In this document: one piece after another, positions 15,825-22,909 of the stretch
How positions within the stretch are numbered: the stretch's first letter is position 1
How the letters are laid out: each line of letters begins with the position of its first letter
DNA from: an uncultured Candidatus Neoarthromitus sp.
GTDB taxonomy: Bacteria; Bacillota; Clostridia; Clostridiales; Clostridiaceae
Length of the DNA stretch: 22,909 bases
Direction of reading: 5' to 3'
Assembly (NCBI GenBank): GCA_937890765.1
Contig: CALADQ010000006.1
Location: 1-22,909, forward strand
Notes under the pieces: generated by a model
Told to the model about the DNA's origin: nothing
The model's input: only the letters and a program-made list of their open reading frames with translations
Database searches by the model: none
Translations under genes and position numbers: made by a program

Positions 15825-16868
15825 ATGTACAAACTAAATAAAAAACAATTATTTAACTCTAAAGGTGATATCGAAATATCAAAAAGGAAAATAGTTGGAG
15901 GGAACACAACTAACTTGAATGACTTCAACAACATGAAATACAAGTGGGTTTCCGAATGGTACAGACAAGCAATGAATAATTTTTGGATTCCTGAAGAAAT
16001 AAATTTAACTCAAGATATAAAAGATTATAGAAAACTCGATAAAGATCTGAAAATGGCTTTTGATAAAATTCTTTCGTTTCTTGTGTTTTTGGATAGCATT
16101 CAAACGGCTAATCTTCCAAACATAACTAGTTACATTACAGCTAACGAAATAAATCTCTGTTTAACAATTCAATCATTTCAAGAAGCTGTTCATTCTCAAA
16201 GTTATGGTTATATATTGGATACAATTTGTTCACCTGAAGAAAGAATGGACATTCTCTATCAATGGAAAAACGACAAAAATCTCTTAAAGAGAAATGAATT
16301 TATTGGAAATCTTTATAACAGTTTTCAAAACAATCCAAACGCATACAATTTTATGAAAACCGTAATCGCAAATTACATACTTGAAGGAATTTATTTTTAT
16401 TCTGGATTTATGTTCTTTTACAATTTAGGAAGAAATGGACTCATGATGGGCTCAGTTCAAGAAATACGATATATAAATCGAGATGAGAACACTCACCTTT
16501 GGCTTTTTAGAAGAATTATAAAAGAGCTTAAAGAAGAATCGCCAGAGCTTTTCACCAAAGAATTGGAAAAAGAATACGAACAAATGATAATAACAGGAGT
16601 AGAAAATGAAATTGAATGGGCAAATTATATTTTAGGCGATAGAATAAGTGGGCTTTCAATGGAAAATGTTGAAGCTTACATAAAATATTTGGGCAACGAA
16701 CGTTCAACAAGCATTGGACTTTCAATTTTATTTCCTGAATTTAAAGATGAACCTTTAAACATGCAATGGGTTGGAGATTACTCCGATTCAAATTTAATTA
16801 AAACTGATTTTTTTGAAGCTAAATCAACAGCGTACAGTAAAGTTGGTGCAATTGTTGACGACCTTTAA
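15825..16868 (+). CDS. nrdB: Ribonucleoside-diphosphate reductase, beta subunit (class I)
   Basis: A 347-residue ferritin-like protein that houses the metal centre and stable radical and passes the radical to NrdA. All six metal ligands are visible: Asp90 (LDSIQ), Glu120 and His123 (FQEAVHSQSY), Glu187 (LEGIYF), Glu221 and His224 (RDENTHL). The radical Tyr127 sits at the E. coli Tyr122 position, so this is a tyrosyl-radical type and not a Tyr-less subclass. The acidic C-terminus would dock onto NrdA. It is 18 bases after nrdA, with SD AAAGGTG about 7 bases before ATG, so the two are co-transcribed and made together. A terminator follows. Confidence 0.95.
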   Translation: MYKLNKKQLFNSKGDIEISKRKIVGGNTTNLNDFNNMKYKWVSEWYRQAMNNFWIPEEINLTQDIKDYRKLDKDLKMAFDKILSFLVFLDSIQTANLPNITSYITANEINLCLTIQSFQEAVHSQSYGYILDTICSPEERMDILYQWKNDKNLLKRNEFIGNLYNSFQNNPNAYNFMKTVIANYILEGIYFYSGFMFFYNLGRNGLMMGSVQEIRYINRDENTHLWLFRRIIKELKEESPELFTKELEKEYEQMIITGVENEIEWANYILGDRISGLSMENVEAYIKYLGNERSTSIGLSILFPEFKDEPLNMQWVGDYSDSNLIKTDFFEAKSTAYSKVGAIVDDL

Positions 16869-16878
16869 AAAATATTTT

Positions 16879-16904
16879 AGCCATACCGAATTTTCGATAT
16901 GGCT
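16879..16904. terminator. Terminator between nrdB and lacZ (convergent)
   Basis: An 11-bp stem with one C-A mismatch (16879-16889 with 16894-16904), loop of 4, followed on the + strand by TTTTGGATTTTTT. On the minus strand the T-run is weaker, but the hairpin lies just past the lacZ stop and may serve both genes. Confidence 0.75.
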
Positions 16905-16915
16905 TTTTGGATTTT

Positions 16916-19900
16916 TTATTCAGAAATTTTTGTTCTATAATCTTTTGTTATGCTTGTTGTGTTATTTGAATTTATAGGTTTTATTGTGTACGTATACTCA
17001 TAAGTTTTATCTGCTGGAATTTGATATTGACTTAGAGGTTTTGCACCCCAAGAATTATCTCCACCAACTCCCATTTGCATTTGGTTAACTCTCAAAGTTA
17101 TATCTTGTCCCTTTGGCAACATGTATGAATGCAAATTGTTGCTCAATTGCTCTGGCGTGTAGAACAACGCATTAAATTCAATTTTATCATTTGCTTTTAT
17201 CAAAAGTCCTTCACCTTTATCATTTGTCAAACTAACCCATCGAACCTCAGTTCTATTTCCTGTTTCCTGTGGCTTTATATAATCTACAAAAAATTCGTCT
17301 ACCTTTTTCTGATAAATTCCAACATCATATCCTGTTTGCCTATCAATATAATTTTCATCTGGGCCTTTGCCGTACCATTTAACGTTATCAAATTCTTTCG
17401 GTATCGTCATCATGTTTCCGATTTCAGGAATCATTGGAAGATTTTTTCCTGGCATTAACGTGCTTGTGATTTGTATATCACCACTTCCATAAACAGTATA
17501 AACTTGTTTGTAATTTGATTCATTTGTGGTTGGCAATTTTGAAGTTACAGTAAAAATTATTTTTTTATCGCTTTCTTTTGAAACTTCAACGTCTAAAACA
17601 GAACGATTTAATCCTGCGTATCTCCAAGTCGCCAATTGCATTGGAGAAAAATATCCCCAATCGCTATCCGTTGGTGCTCTCCAAAAATTTGGAGTTGGGC
17701 CATCTTTAATTAATTCTTTATTTTTATATTTTAAAGAATCAATAGTTCCTGTTAATTTATTGAAAGTTAAAACAAAATCTTTTCCATTAACAACATATTG
17801 GTCACTTTCTTCAACTAATTGTAAATTAAACATTTTATTAACGTCAAGTTTTGAAGATTGAGAAACTCCAAAAGGAATTTGCAATTGTTGAGTTGCAATT
17901 TCGTGACCAGCTTTTGCCCATGAAGTGTCGTTCTTCAATGTGAATTTAAGATTTAAAAAATATTCTGCACCATTTTTCAAATTTGGTTTTGCGAAATTAA
18001 TTTTTATAACTTTTTCTTCGAGAGGCTCCAGAGATAAATCTTCTGATTTTACTTTTCCCTTTTGAATGGAAACCCCATCTTCAATAATCTCCCAATTAAG
18101 ATTAAATTGATTTAAATTCGTAAACAAAAATTTATTTTTTAATTTAATCTTGCCTGATAAAATATCTTCATCACTTATTCCAATGTTCTGATAAACCTTT
18201 TTGACTTCCATAAGTTCAGGTTGGACTGTTCGATCTGCTGACAATAAACCATTAGCACAAAAGTTTTTGTTATTTGGATTTCCCTCAGGTATGCTTTGCC
18301 AATCTCCACCAAAACTAAAAAATTCTTTAGCATCATATTTCTTTTCATCGAACTTATCAAAATTTAACCAAATAACAGTATCAGCATCTGGTTTTCTATT
18401 TTCTTGTTTCAATTCATCTTTTGTCAACGCCCTCTTAGAAATTCTAACATTATCAATCAATCCAGAAAAACTATTAGGAACATTTGGATTTTGCGCATCG
18501 TAAGTTATATCAGCTCCTATTCCAACAGCATTTCCTCCATACGCAATTCCTTTTTCGTTAACTGCGCTCGCAACTTCTTCACCATTTAAATACAACTTAA
18601 GATTTTTTCCATCAAAAGTTCCAGCTACATGATGCCATTGCTCGCTCCAATTTTTTGGAGTGTCAACAGAAGCAATAACTTTTTCATAAACTCCATTTTC
18701 ATTATTCCATTCGGTGTTGTAAATATAAAATTCTAACTTATCGTAAACTTTGTTTTTTGTCTTTTCATCATACTTAACTTGACGTTTTATTCCATAAGAT
18801 TCTGTACACATCCATTCATCATTACCCTTTGTAATTATAGGCTCTGTTGAATCTCCCTTTTCTGGTTTAACCCAAGCTTCTATTGTGAAAGGCTGATTGC
18901 CACTAAAAACAAGTTTAGGATCATTATAACAAACAGCATAACCTTTCATAGCTGTACCTGATTTTCCTCCGTTAATCAAATCGCCCTTAAGTATAACGGG
19001 AATTTCTTTTCCATCGTTTTGTAAAATTTTATCTGTTGGAGTTTGCATCAATAAACTTTGATCAACCCAATCCCATATAAATCCACCTTGTATATTTGGG
19101 TACTTTTCATAAACATCCCAATACTCCTGAAGATTTCCAACTCCATTTCCCATTGCATGAGCATATTCGCATTGAAGAGCTGGTTTTATTCCATTTAATC
19201 CCCACCATCCAAGAGGATTTTTGTATTTATCATCAGAATCAAGTTTATCAACACGTCTGTACATTCTTGACCAAACATCAACTTCTGGAATGTCTCTATG
19301 TCCTTCGTAATGAACAAGTCTAGTGTCGTCTAATTCTTTACAAAGCTTTCCAAGTTCTGCCCAAGTATCTCCATCTGCTGATTCATTTCCAAGAGACCAC
19401 ATTAAAATTGAAGGATGCGTTTTGCTACGCTCAATTGTCGAACGCATTCTATCTTTGCATGCCTCAATCCATTTAGGATCACTTTGAGGTAACAAATCAC
19501 TTACTCCATGAGATTCAATATTTGCTTCGTCAATTACATAAAGGCCATATTCATCACACAATTCATACCAACGCGAATTATTTGGATAATGAGAATTTCT
19601 CACAGCATTTATATTGTACTGTTTCATTAACAAAATATCTTGAATCATACTTTCTTCTGTTATAGTTCGTCCACTTTCAGGCAATGTTTCGTGTCTATTA
19701 ACTCCTTTAAACATTATAGGCTTTCCATTAATTGTGATTTGAGATTGATTCGTACCTTTATTTATTATTTCAATTTCACGAAATCCAACATTGCAACCTG
19801 CGGTTTCAATAATTTTTCCATTGGCATCTTTAAGAGATAAAACTAATCGATACAAATTAGGAAATTCAGCAGACCACTTTTGAGGATTTTGAACATCGAA

Positions 19901-20950
19901 AGAATGTTTAACTTCAGCTCGTCCATTCGAAAAAGTTATTGGCAAATTTTGTTTTACAATTTCTTTTCCATCTTTATCAAACAAAATTGCATCTACATTG
20001 TATCCGTTTACATTATTTCCTAAATAATTTTTAAAAGTTGCCTCAACGTTCAATTTAGCATCCACGTATTGCGAATCTAAATCCGTTGTGTAATTGAAAT
20101 CGAACAATGATGCTTCTTTATTTTTTGAATACAAAAATGTATCTCTAAAAATACCACTTAATCTTATAAAATCTTGGTCCTCTAAATAACTTCCATCAGA
20201 CCATCTATAAACTTGCACAGAAATAGAATTAGTTTCTCCAGGTGCGTTTAAATATTTTGTGATATCAAATTCTGCTGCCGTATAACTATCTTCACTGTAT
20301 CCAACAAATTCTCCATTAACCCACAAATAAAACGCAGACTCAACTCCTTGAAAAGATACGAATACTTCTTTTCCATCCCAATCTTTTGGAATAACAAACT
20401 CTCTTCTATAAGAACCAACAGGATTATAAATAGTTGGCGAAACACCTAAAGAAGGAACTTCTACTCCTTCCCATGGCAAACGCGTATCTGTGTATTTAGG
20501 ATAATCGTATCCTTCAGTTTGCCAATTTGATGGAACTTGAATATCAGCCCACCCACTAACATCGTAATCCTTTTCAAAAAAATTTTTATTGCGTTTGTGA
20601 GGAGTATCAACATAAGAAAATTTCCATGGACCATTGAGAGAATAATATGAAGAAGATTTATCTTTATTTCTGTTGCGAGCGTCTTCAACATTGTCAAAGG
20701 AATAAAAACTGGTATGAGCTTCCTCGCGATTTATTTCATAAACATCTGTTTGATCATACCAAGCCTCTCCTGCAAAAACATTTCCTTTCGCATCTGAGGG
20801 TTTTGGAATTTCCGTTACAACTTTTCCTGAACCATCATTGTTTGTGTCAAGTGCTAAAGCTACTTTCGTACGTTTTTCATTTCCTAAAAATGAAATTCCA
20901 AAAGCTAAAGCCATTAAAACGCTAAGTGCTTGCTGTTTTCTTCTTTGCAT
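16916..20950 (-). CDS. lacZ: Secreted GH2 beta-galactosidase with inserted LamG-like domain
   Basis: A protein of 1344 residues (1350 from the upstream ATG at 20968). The upstream ATG is unlikely because GGAGG lies inside its first codons, 4 bases before the ATG at 20950. Numbering here is from the longer frame. Residues 7-39 form a signal peptide (QRRK, a hydrophobic run, then ALA), so the enzyme is probably exported; no LPxTG anchor is seen. Then come the GH2 sugar-binding domain (PSNWQTEGYDYP; GVESAFYLWVNGEFVGYSED), the immunoglobulin-like domain, and the catalytic barrel with acid/base Glu529 (SLGNESADG) and nucleophile Glu601 (QCEYAHAMGNG). At about 650-880 a LamG/concanavalin-like domain (FTIEAWVKP; WHHVAGTFDGKNLKLYLNGE) interrupts the barrel, which resumes at FFSFGGDW and NGLLSADRTVQPEL. 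The small-chain-like C-terminal domain follows. Substrate (lactose or host glycan galactose) is not certain. It is a single-gene unit. Confidence 0.9.
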   Translation of the reverse strand: MQRRKQQALSVLMALAFGISFLGNEKRTKVALALDTNNDGSGKVVTEIPKPSDAKGNVFAGEAWYDQTDVYEINREEAHTSFYSFDNVEDARNRNKDKSSSYYSLNGPWKFSYVDTPHKRNKNFFEKDYDVSGWADIQVPSNWQTEGYDYPKYTDTRLPWEGVEVPSLGVSPTIYNPVGSYRREFVIPKDWDGKEVFVSFQGVESAFYLWVNGEFVGYSEDSYTAAEFDITKYLNAPGETNSISVQVYRWSDGSYLEDQDFIRLSGIFRDTFLYSKNKEASLFDFNYTTDLDSQYVDAKLNVEATFKNYLGNNVNGYNVDAILFDKDGKEIVKQNLPITFSNGRAEVKHSFDVQNPQKWSAEFPNLYRLVLSLKDANGKIIETAGCNVGFREIEIINKGTNQSQITINGKPIMFKGVNRHETLPESGRTITEESMIQDILLMKQYNINAVRNSHYPNNSRWYELCDEYGLYVIDEANIESHGVSDLLPQSDPKWIEACKDRMRSTIERSKTHPSILMWSLGNESADGDTWAELGKLCKELDDTRLVHYEGHRDIPEVDVWSRMYRRVDKLDSDDKYKNPLGWWGLNGIKPALQCEYAHAMGNGVGNLQEYWDVYEKYPNIQGGFIWDWVDQSLLMQTPTDKILQNDGKEIPVILKGDLINGGKSGTAMKGYAVCYNDPKLVFSGNQPFTIEAWVKPEKGDSTEPIITKGNDEWMCTESYGIKRQVKYDEKTKNKVYDKLEFYIYNTEWNNENGVYEKVIASVDTPKNWSEQWHHVAGTFDGKNLKLYLNGEEVASAVNEKGIAYGGNAVGIGADITYDAQNPNVPNSFSGLIDNVRISKRALTKDELKQENRKPDADTVIWLNFDKFDEKKYDAKEFFSFGGDWQSIPEGNPNNKNFCANGLLSADRTVQPELMEVKKVYQNIGISDEDILSGKIKLKNKFLFTNLNQFNLNWEIIEDGVSIQKGKVKSEDLSLEPLEEKVIKINFAKPNLKNGAEYFLNLKFTLKNDTSWAKAGHEIATQQLQIPFGVSQSSKLDVNKMFNLQLVEESDQYVVNGKDFVLTFNKLTGTIDSLKYKNKELIKDGPTPNFWRAPTDSDWGYFSPMQLATWRYAGLNRSVLDVEVSKESDKKIIFTVTSKLPTTNESNYKQVYTVYGSGDIQITSTLMPGKNLPMIPEIGNMMTIPKEFDNVKWYGKGPDENYIDRQTGYDVGIYQKKVDEFFVDYIKPQETGNRTEVRWVSLTNDKGEGLLIKANDKIEFNALFYTPEQLSNNLHSYMLPKGQDITLRVNQMQMGVGGDNSWGAKPLSQYQIPADKTYEYTYTIKPINSNNTTSITKDYRTKISE

Positions 20951-21006
20951 AATACCTCCAAAATACAAATTAATACATTAACATAACAAATAAGTTTAAG
21001 ATGTAT

Positions 21007-21022
21007 TTGTATACGTATACAA
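21007..21022. promoter_or_regulatory. Perfect 16-bp palindrome, likely operator of lacZ
   Basis: TTGTATACGTATACAA is fully symmetric with a central CG, 56 bases upstream of the lacZ ATG. Such sites are typical of LacI- or GntR-family repressors. The first half could double as a -35 (TTGTAT) with a weak TAAACT 18 bases on. No regulator gene lies nearby. Confidence 0.55.
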
Positions 21023-21121
21023 TAAACCTTAACGAATCGAATATACCACAAACAAAAAAACTATTCAACACAAAATTGTTTAAAATAAATACTTTGCTTT
21101 TATTACTCTCATCATTAATAA

Positions 21122-21142
21122 AGGAAGCATTTTCTGCTTCCT
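21122..21142 (-). terminator. Hairpin, probable guaA terminator
   Basis: Perfect 8-bp stem AGGAAGCA/TGCTTCCT with a 5-base loop. The minus-strand tail TTTATTAAT is only moderately T-rich. It lies about 100 bases after the guaA stop and before the lacZ operator. The rest of the 21023-21240 gap shows nothing clear. Confidence 0.55.
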
Positions 21143-21240
21143 CTATTGTAATTTTTGGATTTTATATTTTAAAAATTTGCCTTTTCAAAAATATGAAAAT
21201 CATGTTTTTCAATTTTGTGTAAGCAACATGTTTAATTGTG

Positions 21241-22773
21241 TTATTCAAATTCAATTGTAGATGGAGGTTTTGAAGTTATATCGTACATAACTCTATTAAC
21301 TCCTTTGACTTCATTTACAATTCTTCTTGAAACAATTTCTAAAACTTCATAAGGAATTCTTGCCCATTCTGCAGTCATACCATCGCTTGAAGTAACAGCT
21401 CTTAAAGCAACTGCGTAATTATAAGTTCGTTCATCGCCCATAACTCCTACTGATTTCATGTTTGTTATGCAAGCGAAATATTGCCAAATACATTCGTGCA
21501 AATTTTGTTTTTCGAGTTCATCTCTAAAAATTTTATCGCACTCTTTAACTATTTCTAATTTTTCACTGCTTACTTCTCCAATTACTCTTATGCCGAGTCC
21601 AGGGCCAGGAAAAGGTTGACGAAAAACAATTTCTTTTGGAAGTCCCAACTCCAAACCTAATTTTCTAACTTCATCTTTAAATAAAGTGTTGAGAGGTTCT
21701 ATTAATTCAAATTTCATGTCCTTTGGAAGTCCACCAACGTTATGATGAGATTTTATAGTTTGGGCCGTGTCAGTGCCTGATTCAATTATGTCAGTATAAA
21801 GGGTTCCTTGAGCTAAAAATTTAATGTCAGTTAATTTTGATGATTCTTCTTCAAAACAATAAATAAATTCATTTCCAATAATTTTTCGTTTTTGTTCTGG
21901 GTCGCTTACCCCTTTCAATTTTTCCAAAAATCTTTTTTGTGCGTCAATCTTCATGAAATTCATTTTAAATTTTCCTCTGAAAGTATCAACAACATTCTTA
22001 GCTTCATCTTTTCTTAAAAGTCCATTATCTATAAACATGCAAAGAAGTTGATTGCCGATAGCTTTATGCAAAAGTGCGGCGACAACAGAAGAATCGACTC
22101 CCCCACTTAATGCACACAAAACATTATTATTTCCGACACGCTCACGGATTTTTTCAATTTGACTGTCTATAAAATTATTCATTGTCCAATTTGGATTTGC
22201 TTTACATATTTCAAACACAAAATTCTTTAAAATTTCATTTCCATAAACAGAATGTTCAACTTCTGGGTGAAACTGAACTAAATGAATATTTTTTTCATCG
22301 CATGAAGCCGCCGCTATTGGACAAGATTCACTGCTCGCCTCCACCTTAAATCCTTCAGGAAGTTTTGTAACGTGATAAGAATGACTCATCCAAACAACTT
22401 GATTGGACGGCGTGCCTTTAAATAAATTTCCACCGTTTTGTTTAATTTCAGTTTTTCCATATTCTTTTTGAGAAGCTTGCTCAACAACTCCGCCATTTAT
22501 GTAAGAAATTAATTGCATTCCATAACAAATTCCCAAAACAGGTATGCCCAAATTCAAAATTTCGGAATCCATCATAAACGCACCATCTTGTGTAACACTG
22601 TTGGGACTACCACTTAATATAATTCCCTTAACATTATTCATATTTTTTATTTCTTTCGCCGTCAATTTATGAGATTTAAGTTCGCTGTAAACTCCAAACT
22701 CACGAATACGCCGAGAAATTAATTGATTATATTGACTTCCAAAATCGAGAACTACAATTTGATCACATTGCAT
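21241..22773 (-). CDS. guaA: GMP synthase (glutamine-hydrolysing)
   Basis: A 510-residue cytosolic enzyme that converts XMP to GMP using ATP and glutamine-derived ammonia. The N-terminal class I amidotransferase domain has the triad Cys83 (GICYGMQL), His169 and Glu171 (FHPEVEHS). The ATP-pyrophosphatase domain follows, with the P-loop SGGVDSS at 223-229. The dimerisation domain ends in YDITSKPPSTIEFE, the family's typical C-terminus. Length is normal and no residue is missing. SD AGGTG lies about 8 bases before ATG. It is a single-gene transcript. The leader between promoter and start is about 40 bases, too short for a purine riboswitch. Confidence 0.97.
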   Translation of the reverse strand: MQCDQIVVLDFGSQYNQLISRRIREFGVYSELKSHKLTAKEIKNMNNVKGIILSGSPNSVTQDGAFMMDSEILNLGIPVLGICYGMQLISYINGGVVEQASQKEYGKTEIKQNGGNLFKGTPSNQVVWMSHSYHVTKLPEGFKVEASSESCPIAAASCDEKNIHLVQFHPEVEHSVYGNEILKNFVFEICKANPNWTMNNFIDSQIEKIRERVGNNNVLCALSGGVDSSVVAALLHKAIGNQLLCMFIDNGLLRKDEAKNVVDTFRGKFKMNFMKIDAQKRFLEKLKGVSDPEQKRKIIGNEFIYCFEEESSKLTDIKFLAQGTLYTDIIESGTDTAQTIKSHHNVGGLPKDMKFELIEPLNTLFKDEVRKLGLELGLPKEIVFRQPFPGPGLGIRVIGEVSSEKLEIVKECDKIFRDELEKQNLHECIWQYFACITNMKSVGVMGDERTYNYAVALRAVTSSDGMTAEWARIPYEVLEIVSRRIVNEVKGVNRVMYDITSKPPSTIEFE

Positions 22774-22814
22774 TTATTTTCACCTACAACCACAAATATT
22801 TTTATTCACTAAAT

Positions 22815-22843
22815 ACTCTAACACATCCACAAAAATATCTCAA
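22815..22843 (-). promoter_or_regulatory. Predicted promoter of guaA
   Basis: On the minus strand TTGAGA (22838-22843) and TAGAGT (22815-22820) are 17 bases apart, and the spacer ends in TGT (extended -10). It lies 42 bases before the guaA ATG. Confidence 0.4.
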
Positions 22844-22856
22844 ATTACAAAACAAA

Positions 22857-22884
22857 AAAGACTTCCCCACTTGAGGAAGTCTTT
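22857..22884. terminator. Terminator hairpin, second copy of the 1216-1243 element
   Basis: The 10-bp stem is identical to that at 1216-1243 and the 8-base loop differs at a few positions. The minus-strand reading ends in TTTTTTGTTTT, so it probably ends a minus-strand gene right of the window and shields guaA; the plus reading also has a T-rich tail. Confidence 0.8.
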
Positions 22885-22909
22885 CAATTTTTCCGAACAA
22901 AATTATTTA

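Noticed and set aside
17129..17861. Two + strand frames of about 110 codons inside lacZ
   Set aside because: They are antisense to a well-conserved GH2 gene and show no family motif or start signal.
21001..21222. 73-codon + strand frame between lacZ and guaA
   Set aside because: It runs through the palindromic operator and a terminator hairpin and has no ribosome binding site.
22774..22856. Purine riboswitch before guaA
   Set aside because: The leader is too short and contains no recognisable three-helix junction core; only a promoter-like pair was seen.
1216..22884. The two matching hairpins as ends of a 21.6-kb mobile element
   Set aside because: There is no integrase or transposase, and the enclosed genes include core genes such as guaA and nrdAB; both hairpins read as terminators.

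Overview
The window is a very AT-rich, gene-dense piece of chromosome from a low-GC Gram-positive (Bacillota) bacterium. Strong GGAGG-type ribosome binding sites, TTG and GTG starts, short hairpin-plus-T terminators, a lipobox lipoprotein and a secreted Gram-positive-style beta-galactosidase all fit. The gene content (PTS sugar uptake, sialic-acid activation, secreted glycosidase) suggests a host-associated species, perhaps an anaerobic coccus of the Tissierellia/Peptoniphilaceae type. That placement is an inference; there is no rRNA or other marker here that fixes the genus. No tRNA, rRNA, CRISPR array, transposase or phage gene was found.

Layout. (1) 1-1243: a likely terminator of an off-window gene, then a single GIY-YIG/DUF4357 protein gene on the + strand. 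(2) 1274-2650 (-): a two-gene operon for a small DUF3955 membrane protein and a beta-propeller lipoprotein. (3) 2675-8809 (-): a seven-gene L-ascorbate (ula-type) operon with its own promoter, a cre-like site inside that promoter, and a terminator. The order of transcription is ulaG, ulaC, ulaA, ulaB, an unknown FG-GAP-like propeller protein, ulaF, ulaE. The decarboxylase UlaD is absent and the propeller gene lies between ulaB and ulaF. (4) 8841-11492 (-): a two-gene sialylation operon, a two-domain glycosyltransferase with bacterial sialyltransferase motifs followed by a CMP-sialic acid synthetase. (5) 11534-13184 (+): an NhaC-family antiporter. (6) 13275-16904 (+): class I ribonucleotide reductase, large then small subunit. 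(7) 16916-21022 (-): a large secreted GH2 beta-galactosidase with a LamG-like domain inserted in its catalytic barrel and a perfect 16-bp palindrome upstream. (8) 21122-22884 (-): guaA with terminator and promoter, then a second copy of the terminator hairpin seen at 1216-1243.

How the genes fit together. The ula operon would import ascorbate as ascorbate-6-phosphate (UlaA/B/C), open the lactone (UlaG) and, after a decarboxylation step not encoded here, feed L-xylulose-5-phosphate through UlaE and UlaF to D-xylulose-5-phosphate. The sialylation pair would activate sialic acid with CTP and transfer it to a surface glycan, but nothing in the window makes the sialic acid. The secreted beta-galactosidase would release galactose from external glycans. 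The rest (nrdAB, guaA, nhaC) is housekeeping: nucleotide supply and ion balance. The least explained parts are the propeller protein of the ula operon and the N-terminal half of the glycosyltransferase.
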